64,000 nucleotides of DNA. It comes from Prionace glauca (taxonomy: Eukaryota > Chordata > Chondrichthyes > Carcharhiniformes > Carcharhinidae). The notes under the pieces were generated by a model. The model saw nothing but the letters and a program-made list of their open reading frames with translations. It made no database searches and was not told the origin of the DNA. This document shows positions 19,840 to 30,700 of this stretch, piece after piece. Where the stretch lies: positions 59,960,515-60,024,514 of the forward strand of contig CM075760.1 in NCBI GenBank assembly GCA_037974335.1. Direction: 5' to 3'. A program made the translations under genes and the position numbers. Position 1 is the first letter of the stretch. Each line of letters opens with the position of its first letter.

Positions 19840-20370
19840 ACTGATGGACCCCCTCAAGCTAGCCCTCTGCCAGGAATCTGTACTGAGGCCTCAACTATTC
19901 ACTACATTTATAAACATGTCAGGTGAAAGACTAAGTTTGCTGATGACATTGGTGAGCAGCACGGTGGCACAGTGGTTAGCACTGCTGCCTCACAACGCCA
20001 GAGACCCAGTTTCAATTACAGCTTAGGTCGCTGTCTGAATGGAGACTGCATGTTCTCCCCATGTCTGCGTGGAATCCCTTTGGGTGTTCCGGTTTCCTCC
20101 CACATTCTGAAAGACATGCTGGTTAGGTGCATTGATCCAATCAGGTGCTGGAGTGTAGCAACTGAGGGAATTTCACAGTAGCTTCATTTCAGTCTTAATG
20201 TAAGCCTTACTCGTGACTAATAAACTTTAGATATTGTGTTTGGTGATAAAATAAGTAATGTAGATGGGGTTGGAAGATGGGAGAAAGTTTCCAAGGGACA
20301 TTGACAGGTTAAATGATTGGACAAATATTAGTGGATGGAACTCCATTCTGAATAGTGGGAAATGAGGGAT
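19840..20370 (+). mobile_element. Old CR1-like LINE fragment split by a SINE
   Basis: Decayed reverse transcriptase coding at 19860-19950 (Q-E-S-V-L-R-P-Q-L-F-T-T-F-I-N) stops at the SINE and continues after 20235 (GTAGATGGGGTTGG, then GACATTGACAGGTTAAATGA). It lies in the inferred intron of the BTB gene. Confidence 0.55.
19953..20232 (+). mobile_element. tRNA-derived SINE with GTGACTAATAAA tail
   Basis: The head is GAGCAGCACGGTGGCACAGT. The body holds GCATGTTCTCCCCATGTC and CATGCTGGTTAGGTGCATTG, and the tail is TTACTCGTGACTAATAAACT. Same subfamily as 4062-4330. Confidence 0.85.
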
Positions 20371-20399
20371 AGATGAACAGAGATTTAAGGATCCAGACC

Positions 20400-20465
20400 T
20401 TTGATTTGATTTATTATTGTCACATGCACTGCTATACAGTGAGAAGTATTGTTTCTTGTGTGCTA
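20400..20465 (-). mobile_element. L2-like LINE 3' end
   Basis: Reversed tail: GATTTGATTTATTATTGTCA, then CTATACAGTGAGAAGTATTG. A short remnant only. Confidence 0.65.
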
Positions 20466-20529
20466 AATGTACCGTTTAGTGCAGAATATTCAGTCACAGA
20501 TAGGGTGACTGAATTTATGATAGGTCCAT

Positions 20530-21511
20530 TCAAAAGTCTAAGTGGGCAAGGGCCTGGCAGATGGAGTACAATGCTGATAAATGACACAAAGATGAATGGA
20601 AAAGCAAATTGTGTGGAGGGTGTGGAAAATCTGCAGAGGGATCTGGATAGGCTGAGCGAGTGGGTGAGGACCTGGCAGATGGAGTACAATGTTAGCAAGT
20701 GTGAGGTTTTCCACTTTGGCAGGAATAATAGTAGGAGGGATTACTATTTAAAGGGTGAAAAGCTGCAGCATGCTACGGTGCAGAGGGACCTCGGGGTCCT
20801 TGCGCAAGAGTCGCAAAAACCCAAACTGCAGGTGCAGCAGGTGATCAAGAAGGCGAATGGGATGCTGGCCTTCATAGCGAGGGGGATAGAATATAAAAGC
20901 AGGGAGGTCTTGCTGCAACTGTACAGGGCATTGGTGAAGCCGCAGCTGGAGTACTGTGTGCGGTTTTGGTCGCCGCACTTGCGCAAGGATATTTTGGCCT
21001 TGGAGGGAGTGCAGAGGAGGTTCATTAGGCTGATACCAGAGATGAGGGGGGTTAGACTATGAAGAGAGATTAAATAGACTGGGTCTGTACTCGTTGGAGT
21101 TTAGAAGGATGAGGGGGGATCTTATAGAAATGTATAAGATAATGAAAGGGATGGATAGGGTAGAGGTAGAGAGATTCTTCCTGCTCAGAAAGGACAGCAG
21201 GACTAGGGGGCACAGCCTCAAGATTAAGGGGGGGGGCAGTTTAGAACGGAGTTGAGGAGGAACATCTTCACTCAAAGGGTGGTGAATCTCTGGAATTCTC
21301 TGCCCGTTGAAGTGGTGGAGGCTACCTTGCTAAATATATTTAAGACACGGGTAGATAAGTTTTTAGTAGACAAGGGAATTAAAGGTTATGGGGAGAAAGC
21401 GGGAACGTGGAACTGAGCCACTTCAGATCAGCCATGATCTTATTGAATGGCGGGGCAGGCTCGAAGGGCTAGATGGCCTACTCCTGTTCCTACTTCTTAT
21501 GTTCTTAATGT
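20530..21511 (+). mobile_element. CR1-like LINE, 5'-truncated
   Basis: Coding is near-open from about 20580 to 21062 (C-E-V-F-H-F-G-R, Q-R-D-L-G-V-L, R-K-A/I-K-K-A-N-G-M-L-A-F-I-A-R-G-I), then broken by a one-base change in a G run. The 3' end is GGCCTACTCCTGTTCCTACT. Close to the copies at 8183 and 59341 but more decayed. Confidence 0.85.
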
Positions 21512-22306
21512 GAGGTCATCCATTTTGGTAGCAATAACAGTAAAATGGGCTATCATTTAAATGATAAAAAATTGCAGCATGCTGCTGTGCAGAGGGGCCT
21601 GGGTGTCCTCGTCCATGAATCACAGAAAGTTGATTTGCAAGTGCAGCAGGTGATTACGAAGGCAAATGGAACTTTTTCCTTTATTGCTCGAGGGATCGAG
21701 TTTAAAAATAGCGAGGTTATGTTACAGTTGAATATGGTGCTGGTGAGGCCACACTTAAAGTACTGTGTACAGTTTTGCTTTCCTTACTTGAGAAAGGATG
21801 TACTGGAATTGGAGGGGGTGCAGAGGAGATTCACTAGATTGATTCCAGAGTTAAGAGGGTTGGCTTATGAGGAGAGACTGACTGGACTGGAGTTATACTC
21901 ATTGGAATTTAGAAGAATAAGGGGAGATCTTAAAGAAACATTTAAGATTATGAAGTAATAGATAAAATAGAAGCAGGTAAGTTGTTTCCACTGGTGGGTG
22001 AAACGAGAACTAGGGGGTATGGCCTCAAAATAAGGGGGAGCAGATTTAGGACTAAGTTGAGGAGGAACTTCTTCACCCAAAGGACTGTGTATCTGTGGAA
22101 TTCCCTGCTCAGTGAAGCAATTGAGGTTACCTCATTGAATGTTTTTAAGGCAAGGATAGATAGATTTTTGAACAGTAAAGGAATTAAGGGTTATGGTGAG
22201 TGGGCAGGTAAGTGGAGCTGAGTCCACAAAATGATCTTACTGAATGGCAGAGCAGGCTCGAGGGGCCTGATGTCCTACTCCTGCTCCTAGTTCTTATGTT
22301 CCTAAA
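21512..22306 (+). mobile_element. CR1-like LINE, second copy in tandem
   Basis: Coding resumes at GTGAGGTCATCCATTTTGG and runs through K-L-Q-H-A-A-V-Q-R-G-L-G-V-L-V-H-E-S to the 3' end near CTACTCCTGCTCCTAGTTCT. More diverged than its left neighbour. The direct abutment suggests the left copy inserted into this one. Confidence 0.75.
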
Positions 22307-22364
22307 AGTCTGATGGCAGCAACTGTTCTTGAGTTGGCTGGTACATGATCTCAGACTTTTGTCT

Positions 22365-22620
22365 CTTTTTCCTGACAGAAGGTGGAAGAGTGTATCTCTC
22401 TGTCTCTCAAGTGCTTTATGTCTCTACCTCTCTTCCCATCTCTCTTTCTCTGACTCTCCCTCTCTTTCTATCTCTAATTCCATCTCACTGTTGTTCCCTC
22501 TCTCCTTCACTCTCTCTCTCTCTTTCTAGGTCCCTCCCTCTCTTTCTATCTCTACTTCCGTCTTAGTGTCTTTCCCCCCTCTCTTTTCTATCTCTCGTGG
22601 TACCTGTAGCTGTCTCTATC
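22365..22620. repeat. CT-rich low-complexity tract
   Basis: Imperfect TCTCTCTCC and CCCTCTCTTTCTATCTCT units. Reading frames here are composition artefacts. Confidence 0.8.
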
Positions 22621-22689
22621 CCTGAAAACAAAAACAGAAATTGATGAAAAGTCTCAGCAGATCTAACAGTATCTGTGTAGAGAGAATAG

Positions 22690-23065
22690 AGTAAGAAGTC
22701 TGACAACACCAGGTTTAAGTCCAACCAATCTATTTGTAGTAAACTCGCAAGCTTTCGGGTTTGCCGTTCGTCAGGTGAAAGAAGAGTTCTGGCCTCAGAC
22801 AGAGCATATAAAGCACAGACAGTTTACAGATTACTGATTAGAATGAAAGTTTTTACAACTAACCTGCTATTCAAATCTTAAAGATGCCGACAAAGTGAAT
22901 GAAAGAGGTTAAAAAGATGTGTATTGTCTCCAGACAGTACAGTAAGTGAAGTTTTGCAAACCCGGACAAGTCACGGGGATTACAGATAGTGTGACATGAA
23001 CCCAAGATCCCTGTTGAGACCGTCCCCATGTGTGCGGAACTTGGCTATCAGTTTCTGTAAAAAGT
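22690..23065. mobile_element. Relative of the fold-back retroposon
   Basis: Begins AAGTCTGACAACACCAGG and continues AAACTCGCAAGCTTTCGGG. It shares the inner GAGCATATAAAGCACAGACA block with 16165-16180. The right end is AAAAAGTCTGACAT near 23058. The inverted arm is shortened. Confidence 0.6.
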
Positions 23066-23190
23066 CTGACATCAGTTTCTGCTCAGCGACTCTGCGAGCC
23101 AACATTTCGAGTCTAGATGACCGTTCATAGAGCAGTTTTTACCTCTCTATCTATGTGTCTTCCACTCTCTCTATTTCTCCCGCTCCTTAC

Positions 23191-23290
23191 CTGTTTTGCA
23201 GAAAATGTTACAGTAAAGTATTGATTTCTCAGCAATAATTAAAACGTTCGAATGAGCGACACTCGATATCAGAGCCGGCAGGAATCTTTA
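23191..23290 (-). other. Probable non-coding exon 1 of the BTB gene
   Basis: On the minus strand AAAACAG|GTAAGGAGC (junction 23191/23190) is a strong donor. I see no ATG in the about 100 bp upstream. The acceptor at 19751 directly precedes the BTB start codon, so the inferred intron is 19751-23190. The 5' end of the exon is a guess from the position of the interferon-type element. Confidence 0.5.
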
Positions 23291-23298
23291 CTCCGTGC

Positions 23299-23314
23299 TT
23301 TCACTTTCATTTCC
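23299..23314 (-). promoter_or_regulatory. ISRE / IRF-binding element
   Basis: The plus strand reads TTTCACTTTCATTTCC. The minus strand therefore has three GAAA cores spaced like the interferon-stimulated response element consensus (GAAANNGAAA). It lies about 110 bp upstream of the strong donor and in the orientation of the BTB gene. Confidence 0.6.
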
Positions 23315-24055
23315 TGGTTCTGACGAGTTCATTCAGTGGGCAGGAACAGTAAAATCCACCTCCCACACAGGAACCATCCACATAGAACCCTCAACAATAG
23401 AGTTAAAGAGAGAAAGAAAATCTCCAGAGGGGTATCACAGATGTGCAACATTAAACAAATTTTACTGAGCTAAAGAAGGAGGTGTTCAGAATCTCCATCA
23501 GTGAAGTGGGTTTGACAGCCAGCCCTTCCTCAACATACTTCTCCTGACCCTCTCCACTGACTGAATTCTCACACTGAGCGTCTGACACATTTCCTGAATA
23601 ATAGAAATCTCAAATCAAACACTGGGAAGAGTGAAGCTTTTATATTCTGTGTCAGACACAGTTCTCTAGCCAATGACTCCATCCTTTTAAATGGTTACTG
23701 TGTGGAACTGAACCAGGGAACTTACAATCTTTTTTCCCCATTTGACCACAGAACAGCTTCAATCCTCAAATGTTCACCTCCTGAACTGAAGGAACACGGG
23801 AAACCGGGAAGGTGGAAGTAATAGAGGAATCTACAGAGGTATGCAGGGATTAAACACCAGAGTGAGAATTTTAAAATGGAGGCATTGCTTTACCAATGGC
23901 CAATACAGATCAGCGAGCAAAAGAGTGAACAAAACTTCTGCAAGTTCAGATATAGGCACTAGAGTTCTGGATGATATGCTGATAATGGATACACAATGAG
24001 GGCATCAACAATACAGCTGAGGCAGAGATGGATGAACATTATGGAGGTGGGAGGA
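23315..24055. other. No gene recognised upstream of the BTB promoter
   Basis: Unassigned sequence with no notable open frame. It may hold further promoter elements of the BTB gene. Confidence 0.35.
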
Positions 24056-24059
24056 GATT

Positions 24060-24172
24060 AGTCATAAGAACATAAGAAATAGGAGCAGGAGTTTGGTGAG
24101 TCTAGCAGGAGTCTAGCCCTTCGAGCCTGCCCTGCCATTCAATAAGATCATGGCTGATCTGTCGTGGCTCTA
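24060..24172 (-). mobile_element. CR1-like LINE 3' end
   Basis: CATAAGAACATAAGAAATAG, then AATAAGATCATGGCTGATCT, as at 8183. It carries a short internal duplication around 24092-24115 (GAGTTTGGTGAGTCTAGCAG). Confidence 0.75.
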
Positions 24173-24269
24173 ATGGGGACATGGGAGTTTGGGTGTACAA
24201 CTTTGCAACAAATAGGAAGTGGAGGTTGCAATCAGTCCAATTCAGCTTCAGTGATCATCCCAATCAGTT

Positions 24270-25415
24270 TTAAAGTTTTATTTTTAAAAGTTTATTTACC
24301 TATGTCACATATAAGCTCACATTAACACTGCAATGAAGTTACTGTGAAAGTCCCCTACTTGCCACACTTTGATACCTCTTCAGGTACATTTGAATTTAGT
24401 GTGGCCAATTGTTAGAGAAAAATTCACAGTAGGTTGGAGATATATTAAATATATTGGGGTTGGAAACACTAATGAACGACCAGAATTGAATGACCTCAGA
24501 TCAGACTCACAGTTTAACTGAGACTCTACAGTATGAGACATTGTAAGAGATTGAATTAAGGATAAGATTTGAACAAATGTCTATGATTTAAGTATATATT
24601 TTGAACTTTAAAATGTTTGCAGCTTTAGGTTTAAAATCTGTACACTTTTAGCCAAAAGCAGGTTACTGCGATGCCTGATGCGTAAGGCATATAGAGACAA
24701 ACCACATTGTTTCAAAACAATAGAAACACAGAATGAGGTTATTCTTATCAGCAGAAGTTACAGTAATAAGATTCCTCACAGTTACATTATGAATAATGGT
24801 AATTCTAACTGCCTTGATATGGCAGGTCATCTTAGATGTGACAAAATTGTCTGGCTCAGCCATTGATGCAATCAAGAGTTGGTGGGTACATTAACTCTGA
24901 CCTTTGTAGCTAAGCAATAGAGGAAGAAGCACCAGTTACAGTGGGAGGAAGCATCTGAGTCCTATGGACCAATGAAATCCCATGATGTCAGGGGGTGCAG
25001 TGCAATTGACCAGAGTATATGTCTATTGTTAATAGTGACTGATGTTTCTCAAAAATGATTGCTGCATAATAAATGAAAAACAGAAAAAGTTGATTCAAAA
25101 AACATATATTTGATTTTCTCTAGCATTGTACGCTCAGAGTGGTATTGGAAAGCTCAAAGCCTCATCTTTTAGAGAAGCATTGGACTGCACAGGCAGCACA
25201 GGTTAGCACTGCTGCTTACAGCTCCAGAGACCTGGGTTCGATTCCTGGACCAGCATGTCTTTCGGAATGTGGAGAAAACCGGAGCACACGAAGGAAACCC
25301 ATGCAGACACGGGAAGAACATGCAGACTTCACACAGATAGTGATCTAAGCCAGGAATCAAACTGGGGTCCCTGATGCTATGAGGCAACAGTGCTAACTGC
25401 TGTGTCAATGTATCA
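24270..25415 (-). mobile_element. tRNA-derived SINE, reversed, split by a 0.8-kb insertion
   Basis: The tail side lies at 24270-24409 (AGCTCACATTAACACTGCAA to TTTAGTGTGGCCAAT). The head side resumes at about 25246 (ACCAGCATGTCTTTCGG) and runs to 25415. Between them lie a candidate LTR (24410-25125) and a second plus-strand SINE head (25190-25245). Confidence 0.65.
24410..25125. mobile_element. Candidate solo LTR or terminal-inverted-repeat element
   Basis: The segment begins TGTTAGAGAAAA and ends TTTTCTCTAGCA, a TG...CA boundary inside a 12-bp near-perfect inverted terminus. AATAAA lies about 60 bp before the end. No internal virus-like genes are present. No convincing short target duplication was found, so the class is open. 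It is a fossil remnant. Confidence 0.4.
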
Positions 25416-25511
25416 ATGGGACAGCTAGTTCTGAGTGGATTGGTCTTGAATGAAGCAAAAGACTGTGCCAACTCTTCACTATCCCAGAATGGCAGTGATG
25501 TCCACACAGGG

Positions 25512-25660
25512 CCATTTTGCCTATATTAAAGATGGTGACATTGCTCACAAGTGTAACCTTTCTAATTAAAAGATGGCAGCATCCTCAACAGTTTATTCTG
25601 CCTGTATCAAAGATGGTGATGTCACACCAAGGTCCTGCCTATATCACAGATGGTGAAATA
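25512..25660 (+). repeat. Degenerate tandem repeat with AAGATGG cores
   Basis: Four diverged units about 36-43 bp apart: TATTAAAGATGGTGACAT, AATTAAAAGATGGCAGC, TATCAAAGATGGTGATG and TATCACAGATGGTGAAA. Confidence 0.55.
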
Positions 25661-25984
25661 GGGCAGTTTGGCACTCTGATTGCCACACAGATGGAGAAGA
25701 ATATGACACTGGTGAGCTTGTCAGTAAAATGTAATGCTTCTTCCAGCATTTGGTCTCCAATTTATAACAAACTACATAAGTTATCAGAGTAATTATCACT
25801 TCCTGCTATCACGAGGGATCTTAGATTAAAATGCTGTGCTGAGGGGATTTCTCCACCAGACAGGAGAGGTAACATTTGGAGACTCTTGATTCTCTATCAA
25901 TTCCCACTTCACTTCTTTCTGGTGGACAATGGAGGTGTCACTGTATGTAATGTGTAAGTCAATAAGAATTCTCAGCCAGGATTA

Positions 25985-27275
25985 ATAGAAACACAGAAAA
26001 TAGTGCAGGAGTGGACTGTTTGGCCAATTCAGCCTGCACACCATTCAAAATGACCATGGCTGATCATGCACTTTCAGTATCGCACATCTGTTTCCCTCCA
26101 AATGCCTTGATCCCTTTAGCCACAAGGACCACATCCAGCTTCCTCTTGAACATATTTAATGAACTGGCCCTAACAGCTTTCTGTGGTAGAGAATATCACA
26201 GATTCGCAATTCTCTGAGTGAAGAAGTTCTTCCTCATCTCAGTCCTGAATTGCTTACCCCCTTATTCTTAGATTGTGACCACTAGTTCTGGACTTCCCCA
26301 ACATCAGGAACAATTTTCCTGCATCTAGCCTGTCCAGTCCCATCAGGATTTTATATGTGTCAATGAGACACCCTCTCATTCTTCTGAATCCCAGTGAACA
26401 CAAGCCCAGTGGTTCCAGACTCTCTTCATATCATATTCCTGCCATTCCAGGAATCAGTCTGGTGAACCTTAGCTGGACTCCCTCAATAGCAAGAATGTCC
26501 TGCCTTAGACTAGGAGGCCAAAACCGCACACAATACACAAGGTGTGGCCTCACCAAACTCTGTCAAACTGGAGCAAGACATCTTTACTCCTATACTCAAA
26601 TCTTCTTGATATGAAGGCCAGTATGCCATTAGTAAAGTCAAGTTTATTTATTAGTCACAAGTAGGTTTACATTCACACTGCAATGAAGTTACTGTGAAAA
26701 TCCCCTAGTTACCACATTTCGGCGTCTGTTTGGGTACACTGAGGGAGAATTTAGCATAGCCAATCCACCTAACCTGCACATCTTTGGACTATGGGAGGAA
26801 ACCGGAGCACCTGGAGGAAACCCATGCAGACACAGGGAGAACGTGCAGAGTCCACACAGATAGTGACCCAAACTGGGAATCGAATCCGGGTCCCTGGCGT
26901 TGTGAGGCAGCAGTGCTAACCACTGTGTCACTGTGCCGCCCACAATTAGTTTTCCTCACCAGCTGCTGTACCTGCATGCCAACCTTCAGTGATTGTCCCA
27001 TCATGACATCCAGCTCATGTTGCACTTCCCCTTTTCCTCTAAACGGCCACCATTCAGATAATAATCTTCCTTCCTATTTTTAACCACCAAAATGGATAAC
27101 TTCACATTTATCCACATTACATTGCATTTGTCAAGTATCTGTCCACTCAGTCAGCCTGTCAAAGTCACCCTGCAGCCTCTTGGCATCTTCCTCACAGCAC
27201 ACACAGCCACCCAGCTTAGCATCATCTGCAAATTTGGAAATATTGCATTCAAAGCATCAGCACTTTCGAATCAGA
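25985..27275 (-). mobile_element. CR1-like LINE, reversed, split by a SINE
   Basis: The 3' side is 25985-26634 (GGAGTGGACTGTTTGGCCAA; reversed F-F-T-Q-R). The 5' side is 26943-27275 (reversed D-D-A-K-L-G-G block near 27205-27240). The frame is broken. Its left end abuts the truncated zinc-finger array, whose last codons lie at 27271. Confidence 0.75.
26635..26942 (-). mobile_element. tRNA-derived SINE with GTGACTAATAAA tail
   Basis: Reversed full-length copy: AAGTTTATTTATTAGTCACA, CACATCTTTGGACTATGGGA, and the reversed B box GGAATCGAATCCGGG. ATTAGT flanks both sides as a probable short target duplication in the host CR1. Confidence 0.85.
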
Positions 27276-27624
27276 TATGATAATCAGTGAAACCTCTCAA
27301 ACACTGAATCATAGAGTTCATACAAGACAGCAATTTAAGATTGAAGTAAAAGTTCAAAATTCTGAATGGTCTCTCCCAAGTGTGAACTCGCTGGTGCGTC
27401 AGCAAATGTGATGAATCCCTGAATCCCTTCCCACACTCAGAGCAGATGAATGGCCTGTCCTCGCTGTGAACATGCCGATGTTTCCTCAGGGTTGATGAAT
27501 CACTGAATTCTCTTCCACAGCAGCTAAATGCTCTCTCTCCAGTGTGAATGCGTCGATGAGTTTCCAATGCAGACGGGAACCAAAATCTCTTCCCGCAATC
27601 CCTACATTTCCATGGTTTCTCCAT
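27271..27624 (-). pseudogene. Truncated C2H2 zinc-finger gene, three fingers
   Basis: The minus-strand frame starts at the canonical Met-Glu-Lys-Pro-Trp-Lys-Cys. Finger 1 is intact. Finger 2 has lost two residues between its zinc Cys (F-S-C-C-G-R-E-F). Finger 3 is intact. After its linker (T-W-E-R-P-F) the array stops and about 30 unrelated residues follow to a stop next to a CR1 LINE. The leader runs back to an acceptor near 27980. A first exon with a clean GTGAGT donor lies at 31113/31114 on the same strand. A short protein could still be made, but one finger that probably cannot bind zinc and the lost array suggest decay. Confidence 0.75.
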
Positions 27625-28250
27625 GGTGTCAGTGTCCTTGTGCCCTCAGTTGGCCACACACACAACGTGTGTACGGTTCCTCCCCATTGTGAACTGCACT
27701 TTTTCAGGCTGTGTAATTGGTTAAAGTTCTTTCCACAGTCAGTTCAATGGAATGCTCTCACTCGGGGGTGTGTGTGTGTGTGTGTGTGTCTGTGCTTTTC
27801 CAATCACACTGATGTTTAAAATCTTTTCCTAAGTACAGAACAGAAAACATTTCTCCTTCCACATTCAGAGGTCAATGATATTCAGCGTCTGATGGATTGA
27901 TTAAAAGTCAGATCTTGATGTTTAAATGATGTTCATTTAGTTTGCGATGTCTCTCTGCAAATATTCTCCTTTTAATATTCTGTAAAAATAGTTTACAAAA
28001 TTCATCATTGTCTTTTCAGGATAGAAATTCAGAACAGACAATTCTAGTTTCTATGGAACATCACGTCCTCTCTCATTTTCCAAAAGCTGTAAATCTCCAT
28101 CCCACACGCTCTCCCTCCATTCTTACTCTGTTGTACCTAATATTCACTCTCCCAATTCTCCCACTGGTACCCATTCATCCTGATGGACAGATCCATGTTC
28201 ACTGCTTCCTGTGCAAATCAAAGGGACTTGAAAATCTTCGAAAAGAATAA
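27625..28250 (-). other. Leader and intronic conserved block of the truncated zinc-finger gene
   Basis: Minus strand: leader with the fossil finger near 27700-27745, a TG dinucleotide run at 27768-27789, and the last-exon acceptor TTTTTACAG near 27980. The block near 28020-28230 (CTAGTTTCTATGGAACAT; CCACACGCTCTCCCTCCATT) is shared with the introns of the ZNF genes at 42.8, 48.7, 55.6 and 57.6 kb. Confidence 0.65.
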
Positions 28251-28859
28251 GTCCAAATCTAATGGGCTACAAAATATGAGTAACATTACTTGATGAGAAA
28301 TACAGAGTTGCGGTGAGGAAGACAATTATTTAGGCACTGAGTGATGCTGAGTGGGACTCACTGCCTACAGGGTGTAGAAGAGGAGATGATTAACAATTTC
28401 AAAATTAAACTGGGCATCAAAGGGAATAAACTGCATCAAAGGGAATAAACTGCAGGGGAACAGGGATATAAAGAAGGAACAGGAGTGAATGAGTTTCTCT
28501 GTACAGTGTCAGCATGGATTTGAGCTATTCAATACTCAGACTTGTGTGTTATAATGAGTATATAACTGGAAATGTAACAGAGCCACAGTGCTAGATTACA
28601 AGACTAGACTTAAACATAAACTTTGTGACAGAACCATAAACAATATATCTAAGATGTACCATATAACAACACAAGACATATCTTTGTTGCCATGATACTT
28701 GTAAAAACTGATAAACTTGAAAATAAACAAAGCCCCAGACAAACTCATGGAATAAACTGAAGGACAAGATATCATTTTTAAAACTTTTACTGTAAAAACC
28801 AAACTAAAATCAACATAAATGAATCATTCATTAAGAGGCTTTGAATAGCTTTTTTTTAT

Positions 28860-29290
28860 TCATTCGAGGGACATGGGCATCACTGGCTGGCCAGCATTTA
28901 ATGCCCATCCCTTGCTGCCCAAGGGCAATTGAGAGTCACATGTTAGCTATGAGGAGAGATTGGGCAAATTGGGGCTGTTCTCCCTCGAAAGACGGAGAAT
29001 GAGGGGAGACCTAATAGAGGTGTATAAGATTATGAAGGGTATAGGTAGATTGAACAGTGGGAACCTTTTTCCAGGTTGGATACAAAAATCATGAGTGGCC
29101 ACAGGCTTAAGGTGAGAGGGGCGAGGTATAATTCAGATGTTAGAGGGAGGTTTTTCACACAGAGGGTTGTGGGGGCCTGGAATGCACTGTCAAGTAGGTT
29201 GTGGAGGCAGGCACACGAGAGTTGTTTAAGGCTTACCTAGATAGGCACATGAGTAGACTAGAGATAGAGGGATACAAAAGAATGTTCTAG
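28860..29290 (+). mobile_element. SINE tail fragment followed by a CR1-like 3' fragment
   Basis: 28860-28925 is a reversed jockey-type tail (GACATGGGCATCACTGGCTG, CCAGCATTTAATGCCC). 28940-29285 is CR1 C-terminal coding and tail ([18 protein letters not shown]), followed by a serine-rich stretch. Broken. Confidence 0.65.
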
Positions 29291-29464
29291 TTAAGGATCA
29301 AGAGCCTCAGGGTGTTCCTGGGAATCAATAGATTCCTATGGGCTGTCCAACATATTTTATGGCTCACCTGTCTCTTACGTTTGAGCTTCTGGGGATCTTC
29401 CGTGAATGTCTGTATAGGTTGTGTATGTTTATTGATGTCTGTTTTTTTTTTAACATCCAAAGAT

Positions 29465-29985
29465 GATTTGGTCCACCTTGTTGGCCAACAAAGGGCATAC
29501 ACATGGTGGGTCTTGTGAGGGCTGCTCTTCGATGTTGCTTCGAGAGTTGCCTAGTGCTTCACGTGGTTAAACTGCTTAAACTGGACAAACTGAAGGGCAA
29601 CACGACAGCTCAGTGACTATCACTGTTTGCTGTGCAGATACAGGGATCCGGGTCGGAACTCTGACTTGGGTCGGTGTCTGTGGGAGTTTGAACATTCTCC
29701 CCGTGCTAGCGTGGATTTTCTCTGGGTGCTCCGGTTTCCTCCCACACCCCAAAAACGTGCTCTTAGACTGATTGGTGTTAACAAATTGTCCCTAAATTAG
29801 ACCTCCCTTAATCTGGCGCACATATAATTCTCTAAATTTGCACCCCTTTACTGTGGAGTCCAAGAGGCGTAGACAAAAGTCGTAGGTAGAAGGAGGATTG
29901 GAATGAGGCACTCACTGAGTGTTAAAATGGGCAGCGTGGGCTTGTAGGGCTGAAGGGCCTGTTTCCTATGTTGTGTTGTTCTTTG
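29465..29985 (+). mobile_element. SINE-like repeat, third family, second copy
   Basis: Matches 5905-6345 and carries an extra about 100 bp (29820-29930) that ends in CR1-like sequence. The head has CTCAGTGACTATCACTG and the B-box-like GGGATCCGGGTCGG. Confidence 0.6.
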
Positions 29986-30039
29986 TAAGCTAGACCAGGT
30001 AAGGACAATAATCAACCAGATGCATTTTTACGACAATGA

Positions 30040-30200
30040 TTTCATGTTCATCAATAGATTCTTAATTCCAGATTTTATTTTGTGAATTCAAATTCCACCA
30101 TCTGCCATGACGGGGTTTGAACCCAGGTCCCCCAGAACATTAGCTGAGTTTCTGGAATAATAGTCTAGCGATAATGCAATGATGCCATCACCTTCCCAAA
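30040..30200 (-). mobile_element. tRNA-like head of the jockey-tailed SINE
   Basis: Contains TTGAACCCAGGTCCCC, AGAACATTAGCTGAGTTTCT and AATAGTCTAGCGATAATGCA. Read on the minus strand, this is a tRNA-like head with both boxes. Confidence 0.65.
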
Positions 30201-30414
30201 TGAAAACAGGTTCCACAAAATCACAAACATTTCCTCCCTTTGGCTCTAAAATTTAAAGTTTGTTTTTTGTGTCACAAGTAGGCTTGTAAACTAATGATGT
30301 TGATTAATGGGACTAGGGCAAGTCCATTACCAAAAGGGGGGATTGTTGAGGTGGGCTGGAGACAAAGGCACCTGTAATACATATAATTAGATATATATCC
30401 CATTTCATATTCAC

Positions 30415-30700
30415 AAAATTTATTTATTAGTGTCATGTTAATGTAATTATTGCAATGTATTGTGAAAATCCCCTAGATGCCACATTCTGATGCCTGTTCG
30501 GTTACACTGAGGGAGAATTTAGCATGGCCAATGCACCTAACCAGCATATCTTTTGGACTGTAGGAAGAAACTGGAACACCCAGAGGAAACCCACACACAC
30601 ACAGGGAGAATATGCAGACTCTGCACAGACAATGACCAATCCAGGAATTCAAACTGGGTCTCTGGCGCTGAGAAGCAGCAATGATAAACACTGACGAAGC
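30415..30700 (-). mobile_element. tRNA-derived SINE, reversed
   Basis: TTTATTTATTAGTGTCATG, GAATTTAGCATGGCCAATGC, CCAGCATATCTTTTGGACTG. Diverged copy of the GTGACTAATAAA subfamily. Confidence 0.75.

Noticed and set aside
22329-22566. Leu/Ser-rich frames
   Set aside because: Translation of a CT-rich low-complexity tract.
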